From: Eubacteriales bacterium
Lineage (GTDB): Bacteria; Bacillota; Clostridia; Lachnospirales; Lachnospiraceae
Assembly: GCA_030527665.1 (NCBI GenBank)
Contig: JAUNAK010000007.1
Span: 1-59,877, forward strand
Length of the DNA: 59,877 nt
Direction: 5' to 3'
In this document: positions 52,821-59,877 of the stretch, in pieces
Layout: every line of letters starts with the position of its first letter
Position numbering within the stretch: the stretch's first letter is position 1
Notes under the pieces: model-generated
What the model was told of the DNA's origin: nothing
What the model saw: only the letters and a program-made list of their open reading frames with translations
Databases searched by the model: none
Position numbers and translations under genes: made by a program

Positions 52821-54355
52821 GCCTTACTCTCCTTCCTGCTTTTCTTTTTATTTTCTGCATGCTCTTCTTTCATTGCTGCTGCCCCGTAATGTCCGTAGGC
52901 ACCATAGCGGCCATAAGCACCGTAACCGCCATATCCGCCGTAACCACCGTAACGACCGTAGCGTCCATAGCGGCCGTAGCTGCCGTATCCGGCAGTTGCT
53001 CTTCGACCGCCCGGAAGTGTTTTCACCTCATTCAGTATACATCCGCCGAATTTTGCATTGCAGTCCCGAAGAGAGTCGATCGCATCGTTGATGTCCTGCG
53101 CTTCCAGTCGATTGTAGCGAACGACCAGAAGGCTCATGTCCGCATAGCTGGCAATTGCCTCTGCATCCGCCGCCTGCGACATCGCCGGACTGTCGATAAT
53201 AATGTAGTCCAGATGTTTCTTCAATGTTTGAATGATTCGGATCATACGATCGGAAGTCACGATATCGGTAGAGTTTTTTCTGGCCTGTGATTCCAGTCCC
53301 AGATACAGCTTCTTGTCTGCATCATAGGTGATACTTCTTCCCGCTTGACTGCTCTGATTACCGATAGACTGTTCCTCAGTCACTTCCTTATGCAGGATCG
53401 ACGCAAGAGATGGATTACGGAAGTTGGCATCGATCAATGCAACCTTGTAATCCTGTTTGGCAAGTGTCAACGCAAGGTTGGCTGCAATGGTGGACTTTCC
53501 TTCCCCTTTCACAACACTGGTGACAAGAAGTGTCCGGGCCTCATGGCTGCGTGCCTGGGAACTGACCAGTGCAGATGTCTTTTTGAAGCGTTCCACGTAT
53601 TCGAATCCCGCGTTCACATCTGTAATGAGAAGCGGTTCCTTTTTCCGTTTCAGCGGAAAACCTTTCTGCCGTTCATGGTAGATCATTCCCAGATCCTTGG
53701 TGATCAGCTTCTCTGTCAGATCCTGTTCCGCCTTGATCGTATCATGCTGATAGGAAAGCACCATGAACAGAAGCGTAAACAGAAGGAATGCATAGACAAA
53801 CCATCGCAGTGTTTTATTTAACGCACTGAAGGACGTATCGGCACCGGTGGGAACCGCCGGCTGCTGCAGCACCTGCATGATCATATTTCCGGATACATAC
53901 TGCGTCAGTGAAGTATAGTTCTTCATGATCGACCGGATGATCCGATATGCCTTCTCAGGTGTACTGGAAGTAACCGTAAGTGTCAGCAGGTTTGTTTCTG
54001 CAATTACAGATGCCGATGCCGTCGCATCGAATTCACTGATAGACAGATCCTGACAGACCTTTTTCTTCAGCAGGGCACTGTTCAGAATATTCGTAAAAGA
54101 ATCCGCCATCGTCTGTGCCGCATTCAGGTTTACATAGGTATAATTTCCTGAGTCTTTGGAGGTAACAACAAAGGTCGCCGTCGTCGTATAGGTACTGGAG
54201 TAATTGGCCCATTCCATCATGTTGACGATCATCGCAACCGCCGCAGCACCCAGAATAATCGCCCACAGACTCTTCAATACATCGGTTACCATACTGTATC
54301 CGTCTATACTCTCCACAATGGGGGAAGACAGATCTCGATTTTTCATTTCAGCCAT
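52817..54355 (-). CDS. polysaccharide co-polymerase/tyrosine autokinase 2 with Gly-Tyr-rich tail
   Basis: 512 residues with the same architecture as the adjacent kinase: Wzz domain with two membrane helices (about 25-45 and 185-205), then a BY-kinase domain (about 260-440; Walker A TSVVKGEGKSTIAAN, A' KVALIDANFRNPS, B DYIIIDSPAMSQ). The C-terminal tail (456-491) is twelve consecutive xYG triplets, giving 12 tyrosines for autophosphorylation, followed by a Lys-rich end. It starts 3 bases after the Ig-like protein's stop. With CpsB it forms the phosphorylation switch of the operon. Confidence 0.92.
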   Translation of the reverse strand: MAEMKNRDLSSPIVESIDGYSMVTDVLKSLWAIILGAAAVAMIVNMMEWANYSSTYTTTATFVVTSKDSGNYTYVNLNAAQTMADSFTNILNSALLKKKVCQDLSISEFDATASASVIAETNLLTLTVTSSTPEKAYRIIRSIMKNYTSLTQYVSGNMIMQVLQQPAVPTGADTSFSALNKTLRWFVYAFLLFTLLFMVLSYQHDTIKAEQDLTEKLITKDLGMIYHERQKGFPLKRKKEPLLITDVNAGFEYVERFKKTSALVSSQARSHEARTLLVTSVVKGEGKSTIAANLALTLAKQDYKVALIDANFRNPSLASILHKEVTEEQSIGNQSSQAGRSITYDADKKLYLGLESQARKNSTDIVTSDRMIRIIQTLKKHLDYIIIDSPAMSQAADAEAIASYADMSLLVVRYNRLEAQDINDAIDSLRDCNAKFGGCILNEVKTLPGGRRATAGYGSYGRYGRYGRYGGYGGYGGYGAYGRYGAYGHYGAAAMKEEHAENKKKSRKESKA

Positions 54356-54358
54356 CAG

Positions 54359-55270
54359 TTATTCCTCCACCACTACATACAGTATATTGGAACCAAGATC
54401 CGACTTGGTGCGGATCTCTTCGCCGTCTTCGTCCTTCTCTACTTTTGTTTCCCTCAGCCGAAACTCTACTTCATACACGCCCGGTGTATTGTAATCCGGT
54501 TCATCGGAAACGATCTTCACATCCGATTTGGAATAGGTATTGCCCTCTCCGAATCCACGGGTATTTCCGGCATACCAGATTCCTTCTATATACGATCTGA
54601 GTTTTACCTTTTTCCCGACCGTGGTATAGACCAGATATTCGGACAATGCAGGTGCTGCCTGATCATAGAGCTTATCCGGCAGATATCGCACATGGACCGG
54701 AACACTGATCGTATCCCCCACACTGTTGGTGACACTGAGTTCGATTCCTGCCGTCACCTCGGAATCCGAAGCAGTCATAACAAAACGGGAGTTGCCGTTT
54801 TCATAGGTCATCCGCACCTGACCGGTAATATCCCCGTCGATACAGTCCTCTGCTCTGACTCCTTCCAGGATATCGTAGGAACTGCTGCTCTGCCGTACCA
54901 CCATTGGCTGCTTCATGGAAAACTGAGGTCTGGTATAATCGGTATAGACCAGTTTGCGGCTGAAGGTTCCTACATTGTTATGGCTGTCGAATGCCGCATA
55001 GTTCACTTTCAGAACACCGGGCTCAATGAATTTGGATTTGGATACAACGACCAGTGTATGCGTTACATCCCCGTCCCGGTTATCCGATGCCTTCATGCCT
55101 TTCAGCAATTCCTCATCGGTAACATCCACCGAAACCTCAATCGTATCTTTGTCGGCAGTGATCTCCGGTGCTTTTACATCCTTTGTCAGGTAATTTCGAA
55201 TCCATCGAATCCCAAAGACTATCGACACGATGATAAAAAATACCAGAAGCGTTATTTTAAGTTTCTTCAT
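54359..55270 (-). CDS. membrane-anchored Ig/cadherin-like protein of the exopolysaccharide operon
   Basis: 303 residues from the ATG at 55270 (site GAAGGGGAGAAA). One N-terminal helix (about 4-24, KITLLVFFIIVSIVFGI) anchors an extracellular part with two DxxxGD-type Ig-like domains (KASDNRDGDVTHTLVV, about 60-75; RAEDCIDGDITG) and a C-terminal beta domain. The domains resemble HYR/bacterial Ig repeats. No enzymatic motif. It lies between the CpsB phosphatase and the kinase genes, so a scaffold in glycan export or attachment is inferred. Confidence 0.75.
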   Translation of the reverse strand: MKKLKITLLVFFIIVSIVFGIRWIRNYLTKDVKAPEITADKDTIEVSVDVTDEELLKGMKASDNRDGDVTHTLVVVSKSKFIEPGVLKVNYAAFDSHNNVGTFSRKLVYTDYTRPQFSMKQPMVVRQSSSSYDILEGVRAEDCIDGDITGQVRMTYENGNSRFVMTASDSEVTAGIELSVTNSVGDTISVPVHVRYLPDKLYDQAAPALSEYLVYTTVGKKVKLRSYIEGIWYAGNTRGFGEGNTYSKSDVKIVSDEPDYNTPGVYEVEFRLRETKVEKDEDGEEIRTKSDLGSNILYVVVEE

Positions 55271-55296
55271 TTTCTCCCCTTCCAGGTGCTCAGACA

Positions 55297-56046
55297 CTAT
55301 GTATATGGAATCGGTTCATACCCGATCAGATCCTGTCCCTTCAGGATCCGAATCGGATTCTCCTCTGTCAGCATCCATGTATATTCTTCCCCGTAATCAG
55401 CCCGGAGCAAAGCATACACTTCGCCCATATTCGTGCTTCTCCACTGCGGTTTATGCGCATCACTCGCCACGCAGGCAGCCAGTCCGTGATGGAGCAGGCT
55501 GTGTGCCATATATTCCTCTTCCGGTCCAAAGGCTCCCAGCACACTTCCCTTATTGATCTGAAGTGCATATCCGCGGGTACACCAGTCAAAAGCGATCTGC
55601 GGATCCTCCTGTACAAAATAGTACCGCTCCGGATGCGCGATCACCGGCTGATATCCCCATGCCGTACAGGCGGCAAGTATCCGATTGCAAAATCCCGGAT
55701 CTTCATCAAACCGGAATTCGCACAGAAACCGCGTCGTCCCGTTTATGGTCCATACCCGTCCGTCCTCCAGCTGCTGCGGCAGCTCACTCGTGGCAAAAAT
55801 CTCCATGCCCCGATAGATACGAATCGGAATCTTCTGTTCCTTCACTCTGTTCCGCAGCCTCTGCAGCCGTTCCTCCATGCTGGCATCCGCAAAATTCTGA
55901 TACTCTCCCGGAATGCTGCAATGCGGTGTGGCAGCAATCCCGCGGACACCGCTGTCCGCAGCGGCGGCTGCCATCTCCAATGCCATTTCCATGGAATCCG
56001 CACCGTCATCGACTCCCGGAAGTATATGTGCATGAATATCTATCAT
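55297..56046 (-). CDS. CpsB-type tyrosine-protein phosphatase (PHP fold)
   Basis: 249 residues. The metal-binding PHP motifs are all visible: MIDIHAHILPGVDDGADS (1-18), ATPHCSIPGEY (about 39-49), RGMEIF, VIAHPERYYF (about 135-144) and VASDAHKPQWRS (about 198-209). It dephosphorylates the tyrosine tail of the BY-kinases in Gram-positive capsule systems. Its coding region is directly followed by the Ig-like protein gene. Confidence 0.95.
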   Translation of the reverse strand: MIDIHAHILPGVDDGADSMEMALEMAAAAADSGVRGIAATPHCSIPGEYQNFADASMEERLQRLRNRVKEQKIPIRIYRGMEIFATSELPQQLEDGRVWTINGTTRFLCEFRFDEDPGFCNRILAACTAWGYQPVIAHPERYYFVQEDPQIAFDWCTRGYALQINKGSVLGAFGPEEEYMAHSLLHHGLAACVASDAHKPQWRSTNMGEVYALLRADYGEEYTWMLTEENPIRILKGQDLIGYEPIPYT

Positions 56047-56099
56047 AGTAGTAACTCACATACGAATCCGCCTGCGGATTCGTGTCCCAACAACTGTTC

Positions 56100-57887
56100 T
56101 TAAAAATCCATTGCCATCCGGCTGGACTCTTCCTCCGTTAATTCCGTGACCCGTGTATCCATGACCCGATAGACCCTGCTGCACATGTTCAGCACCGTCG
56201 GCCGATGGGTCGTCACAATACAGGTACGATTAGGGTCATGCTGAATGATACTTCGCAGAACCTGCCGCTCCGTCTGCACATCCAGTGCAGAAGTTGCCTC
56301 ATCCAGAAGCATGATCGGAGCATCCCGAAGGATTGCCCTGGCAATAGCAATTCTCTGTGCCTGCCCTTCCGACAAGCCCTTTCCCTTCTCTCCCACCGGA
56401 TGCTGAAGGGTATCCGGAAACCGGCTGACAAACTCCCAGGCACAGGCCGCCTGCAGAGCATCGATCAATTCTTCATCCGCTGCTTCCTCTTTTACAATAC
56501 GAAGATTCTCTGCAATCGTACCCTGCAGGATCGTATTTCCCTGCGGTACGTAAGAAAACAGACAACGGCTGTCTGCATTCGTTTCCAGCTCGGATCCGTC
56601 TGCTGTCTGCAGAAAGACTTTTCCCCGGTCCGGCTGCACCAGACCCAGAATCAGACGGATCATCGTCGTTTTTCCCTCACCGGACGGTCCGACGATGGCA
56701 ACGATCTCACCCGGCTGTGCATAGAAGGAAGATGCTCCAATGACCTGTTCCTCCTCGTCTGCATAGGAAAAATCAACCTTTTCCATGCACACGGAGAATC
56801 CCTGCCCCGTATCTGCGGAAGTCAGACCGCTGTCCGAAGCATGCGGTTCTCTCTCCAGCTGCATCAGTTCCCGGATACGATGTGCAGAAACCGAACTGTT
56901 TAAAAAGGAAGGAATGACGCCGACTACTTCATTAAAAGAAGCCGACAGCCTTGCCCTCTGTTCCAGAAAAAGCGTCATGGTTCCGTAGGTGATCCGGCTG
57001 CTCCAAAGCAGATACAGACCATAGCCGAATGCAGAATACTGCACCAGAAGCCCCAGAACCGACAGCAGAATATTGGTCCGGATCGCAAACATATTATATT
57101 GAAGATTTGTATTTTTATAATTCTTCTGCCATTCCCGAAGTCTGCGGCTGTAAAACGGCATAATTCCAAAGGATTTGATCGTATCCAGATTATACATGGC
57201 TTCTACTTCAAAGCTCATCATATCGGAATTCAGTTCTTTTACCTTCTGCGCAAACTGCCGCTGCTTCCGAATCAGATACCGGCTGCAGAACAGCATGACC
57301 GGTGCACTTCCGAAAGCAATCAGCGACATGATCCGGCTGTAGTGCCAGATGATCAGAAACGTTGCAATAAAACTGTATACAGACACAACGATCGAAGGCA
57401 GCCAGCTGACGGCATTCGCACTCACCGTACTCACATCCGAATTGAAGCGGTTCACCAGATCACCATTGGGAAAGCGATTCAGTTCCATCCATCCGGCATC
57501 CAGAACCCGGTCAAAAACATCCGCCTGAATATCATTGTTGATCGCAATACTGAGCTTTGCCAGCATCCTGCTTCGCAGATTTGCCAGTCCGATACTGATC
57601 ACTGCACTTCCAAGCATCCATCCCAATGCCAGCCACAGCTTATCCTTCTGAAAGCCGGTGATGATATCGATCAGATATTTACTTGCCACACTGGCAGCAA
57701 GTCCGAAACTGGTTCCGATTATTCCGATCAGTGTATATAAAACGATAGCCGCCTTATGGCCGGAACCGTAACGAAAGATCCATTTCCAATCATCCAGGAT
57801 CTCCGAAAAGGTACCATCCTTCCATCTGCCGATCAGGGTATGTATCGACGACGAGGTAGATCGAATCGGTTCATTCTCTGTTTTCAC
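56100..57887 (-). CDS. ABC exporter heading the exopolysaccharide operon
   Basis: 595 residues from the GTG at 57887, which follows GGAGGGGAAT; a TTG at 57899 is an alternative start. Six-helix type-I exporter domain (about 40-325), then the ATPase: Walker A IVGPSGEGKTTM, signature GLSEGQAQR, Walker B IMLLDEATSALD, H-loop IVTTHRPTV. The signature has E in place of the second G, seen in some families. Its position next to capsule-type genes suggests export of a glycolipid, peptide or polysaccharide precursor. The proposed promoter lies about 60 bases upstream. Confidence 0.92.
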   Translation of the reverse strand: MKTENEPIRSTSSSIHTLIGRWKDGTFSEILDDWKWIFRYGSGHKAAIVLYTLIGIIGTSFGLAASVASKYLIDIITGFQKDKLWLALGWMLGSAVISIGLANLRSRMLAKLSIAINNDIQADVFDRVLDAGWMELNRFPNGDLVNRFNSDVSTVSANAVSWLPSIVVSVYSFIATFLIIWHYSRIMSLIAFGSAPVMLFCSRYLIRKQRQFAQKVKELNSDMMSFEVEAMYNLDTIKSFGIMPFYSRRLREWQKNYKNTNLQYNMFAIRTNILLSVLGLLVQYSAFGYGLYLLWSSRITYGTMTLFLEQRARLSASFNEVVGVIPSFLNSSVSAHRIRELMQLEREPHASDSGLTSADTGQGFSVCMEKVDFSYADEEEQVIGASSFYAQPGEIVAIVGPSGEGKTTMIRLILGLVQPDRGKVFLQTADGSELETNADSRCLFSYVPQGNTILQGTIAENLRIVKEEAADEELIDALQAACAWEFVSRFPDTLQHPVGEKGKGLSEGQAQRIAIARAILRDAPIMLLDEATSALDVQTERQVLRSIIQHDPNRTCIVTTHRPTVLNMCSRVYRVMDTRVTELTEEESSRMAMDF

Positions 57888-57948
57888 ATTCCCCTCCAAA
57901 CAGCATTATCAGATTGAGGCATATCTTTTAAGCAGCTCTATGTCCCGT

Positions 57949-57977
57949 ATGTACAGACCGGACAGCTTCTCTGTCAA
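57949..57977 (-). promoter_or_regulatory. candidate promoter of the exopolysaccharide operon
   Basis: On the minus strand, a consensus TTGACA (57972-57977), then TACATA or GTACAT as -10 with 18- or 17-base spacing, about 60 bases before the ABC gene start. Confidence 0.5.
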
Positions 57978-58110
57978 GATGTTAAAAATCCCCAATATGC
58001 ATCTATTATCAACATATATGCAGGATTGTGCAAGGCAAAACTGCAGGAATTAAGCCAAAATCCGAAAAGAATGAAATATTTCTTCCTGAAAGTCAGTAAA
58101 ACAGGATAAA

Positions 58111-58174
58111 AAAAGAGCAAAGTCCACTTCGTGCAGGCGGGATTTCCCACCGCACAAACGTCCTTTGCTCTTTT
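58111..58174. terminator. terminator of the coiled-coil/3D-like protein gene
   Basis: A perfect 12-bp stem (AAAAGAGCAAAG / CTTTGCTCTTTT) with a structured 40-base loop (CGTGCAGGCGGG/CCCACCGCACAA) and A/T tracts, 25 bases beyond the stop. Confidence 0.85.
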
Positions 58175-58198
58175 GCTTCTGTTTTTGTCTGCTGTCTG

Positions 58199-59518
58199 TT
58201 ACCAGTTAACAGCTACATCGATTCGATCCGGATGATCCACCGCAAAGCCGCCGGTATCACATACGATCGCCATTCCGAGCGAACTCTGCACCAGAGAGCC
58301 GCGCGGATGCTCATCCAGGTTGGCTGCAACCATTACGTAATCACCAAGCATTTTTACACCGTCATCACGCACCCAGTAGTCATCGGTATTGCCCATATTT
58401 CTCATGATATCAACAACGCCGGACATCTCCAGACTGTAATAGGTTTCTTCACATTCCGGTCCGCGGATCTTGCCGGCCTGACGGTCAAGCACCGGTCCGC
58501 CGTAATCACTTCCTGTCAAAGCCGTGCTGCCCGAATCGGATACCGTGTTATCCGCAGCCGTACTGTCTGCGGCAGCAGCCGGTGTACTTACCGGTGTCTC
58601 AGATACATTCGAAGCCGCAGGTGTCTCAACTGCCGTTGTATCGGCTGCACCTGTATCCGCTGTTTCTGATGCCGCTGCACTGTTATCGGAGATCTCCGCT
58701 GTTGATCCGGAAGAATCGGATGCCGTCTGGATCGTCTGCCCTGCAGCCGCATCTGCAGCCGCAATTTCCTCCGCAACATTACGGGTCATCACCTCAATGG
58801 CCGACTGCTGTGCCAGAATATTCTGAACCAGTATAGCTGCTTCCGTCTGTGAACTCTTCAGCGAAGCAGCGATCTCATCCACACGTGCACGAGTCTCATT
58901 ATATACCGTCTGCAGTTCATCCTTCTTGGAACGGCTCTTATCCCGAAGTACATCGATCGCCGCCTGCTCTTCCTGCAGACGCGCTTTTGTATCTTCGATC
59001 TGCTGGCAGATCGTTACATAATTCTGCAGCATCTCCCGGTCATACGACTCCAGTTCTGCAATGTCATTTACAGACGACAATGCATTCATAAAGTCTGCAC
59101 CGGCAAAAACAGCTGTAAAAGCATCTGCCGAATCAGAATTCTCATACATATACTGAATACGTACTTTCATATTGTCATGCTGTACCGCTTTATCCGCCTC
59201 TGCAGCTGCCAGATCCAGGTTGATACTGTCAATCTCCTTCTGCTTATCGGAATACTGAACCTCCAGCTCCTTCAGCTGGTTCGTCAGCTCTGCAAGCTGA
59301 TTATTGACCTCTTTCAGATATTCCTCCGTCTGGTCCTTCTTCGCTTCCAGATTTGCAATACGTGTTTCCACATTCATCAAGCTTGTCTCGGTACTGTCTA
59401 CGTACTGCTGAGCAGAATCAATTTCATCCTGTGGAGTTGCATACGCAGGCATACCGGATAGCATAACCGCTGCAGTCAATATGGCTGCGATGCCTGTTTT
59501 TGTAAACTTTTTCATCAT
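58199..59518 (-). CDS. secreted coiled-coil cell-wall protein with C-terminal 3D-like domain
   Basis: 439 residues. Signal peptide (1-27, ending SGMPAYA). A long PcsB/CwlO-like coiled coil (about 30-255) is rich in Leu/Glu heptads (IANLEAKKDQTEEYLKEVNN and similar). A Ser/Ala/Thr-rich linker spans about 256-335. The C-terminal domain (about 380-439) has LGDYVMVAANLDEHPRG, then GMAIVCDTGGFAV and DRIDVAVNW, resembling the 3D/double-psi barrel of Clostridial cell-wall lytic proteins, including the paired Asp residues. Probably a secreted peptidoglycan-remodelling enzyme or its regulator. Start follows GTGAGGGAACA; ATG-ATG. Confidence 0.85.
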   Translation of the reverse strand: MMKKFTKTGIAAILTAAVMLSGMPAYATPQDEIDSAQQYVDSTETSLMNVETRIANLEAKKDQTEEYLKEVNNQLAELTNQLKELEVQYSDKQKEIDSINLDLAAAEADKAVQHDNMKVRIQYMYENSDSADAFTAVFAGADFMNALSSVNDIAELESYDREMLQNYVTICQQIEDTKARLQEEQAAIDVLRDKSRSKKDELQTVYNETRARVDEIAASLKSSQTEAAILVQNILAQQSAIEVMTRNVAEEIAAADAAAGQTIQTASDSSGSTAEISDNSAAASETADTGAADTTAVETPAASNVSETPVSTPAAAADSTAADNTVSDSGSTALTGSDYGGPVLDRQAGKIRGPECEETYYSLEMSGVVDIMRNMGNTDDYWVRDDGVKMLGDYVMVAANLDEHPRGSLVQSSLGMAIVCDTGGFAVDHPDRIDVAVNW

Positions 59519-59573
59519 TGTTCCCTCACTCGTTTTTTTCTACACTCCGCGAGCGTAAATACTACCGATAACA

Positions 59574-59579
59574 ATTATA
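59574..59579 (-). promoter_or_regulatory. extended -10 promoter element
   Basis: On the minus strand, TGGTATAAT (extended -10), about 56 bases before the coiled-coil protein start. The -35 is weak. The rest of 59580-59877 is A+T-rich with a TTGACA/TGTCA dyad near 59692-59716 and no gene. Confidence 0.55.
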
Positions 59580-59877
59580 CCACATATTTTTAATATTTAA
59601 ATACCTATTTTAACTCATTTGTAACATTTGGTAATTATCCCTTAATTCAAGGCAACGCATTGGAAACAATATACAAATCAAGTTGACATAAATTTTATTT
59701 TTGTCACTTTTTACATGTGTTTTTCTGTTCATTTTCTCTTGCAGCGAATTATGTCACCGTCACATTTACTTAACCGCTCGCAATCTTTTTGTTAAAAACA
59801 GCAGGTTACATAATTCCGCACAGCTGTTGATCTGCCGCTCCGTATGCTTTCTATTCGCCTCTCGTACGCATCCTATT

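Noticed and set aside
1-59877. CRISPR arrays, rRNA genes, prophage or integrase genes
   Set aside because: No regularly spaced repeats, no rRNA-like sequence and no phage structural or integrase genes were found. The only tRNA is at 27818-27903.

Overview
The window looks like chromosome of a gut-type anaerobic Firmicute, most likely Lachnospiraceae (Clostridium cluster XIVa). This is inferred from gene content: a YolD/UvrX polymerase pair, an Hcp hybrid-cluster protein, GH3 and GH36 glycosidases, an SLH surface protein, PucR and AraC regulators, and strong AGGAGG-type ribosome sites. No rRNA, CRISPR array or intact insertion sequence was found. One tRNA gene, tRNA-Ser(UGA), is present.

Layout. 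1-1.4 kb: the end of a Y-family polymerase gene, a YolD-like gene, an FMN-binding protein and a small orphan. 1.6-9.2 kb: a domain-swapped GH3 beta-glucosidase, a tandem pair of 45-codon peptide genes, a solitary araA divergent from an AraC regulator, a solitary hisB, a structured non-coding block and a 39-codon peptide gene. 9.4-17.2 kb: Nudix hydrolase, SGNH hydrolase, hcp with a zinc-ribbon partner and a divergent Crp/Fnr regulator, D-aminoacylase, a DMT-transporter remnant and a CPBP protease. 17.4-23.8 kb: an alpha-galactoside system (AraC regulator; binding protein, two permeases, GH36 alpha-galactosidase; the ATPase gene is not present). 24-27.7 kb: a PucR regulator and a G3E GTPase facing a URO-D/MtaA-like methyltransferase. 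27.8-33.5 kb: tRNA-Ser, then an acyltransferase, ispD, tsaD, rnz and a CPA2 antiporter. 33.7-43.5 kb: a pyruvyltransferase/GDPD-like fusion, a 1420-residue SLH protein with nine repeats, DUF3786, a ferredoxin-domain protein, an esterase and an Rpn transposase remnant. 43.6-51.4 kb: a foldback element, an ABC exporter, a nitrogenase-like operon and an AgcS symporter. 51.4-59.5 kb: an exopolysaccharide control operon (ABC exporter, CpsB phosphatase, Ig-like membrane protein, two tyrosine autokinases) and a coiled-coil/3D-like cell-wall protein.

The most notable system is at 45.7-49.7 kb. One gene encodes a NifH-type Fe protein fused to a NifD-type subunit, and the next, overlapping gene encodes a NifK-type subunit. 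All six P-cluster-type cysteines and both Fe-protein cluster cysteines are present. The FeMo-cofactor cysteine of true NifD is absent, and no nif maturation genes are in the window. This indicates a nitrogenase-like reductase of unknown substrate rather than a nitrogen-fixing enzyme. Other unusual items are the tandem orphan peptides, the 236-bp nested foldback beside the ABC gene, a hairpin motif found three times between 1.4 and 8.9 kb, and a pyruvyltransferase joined to a GDPD domain that has lost its catalytic signature.
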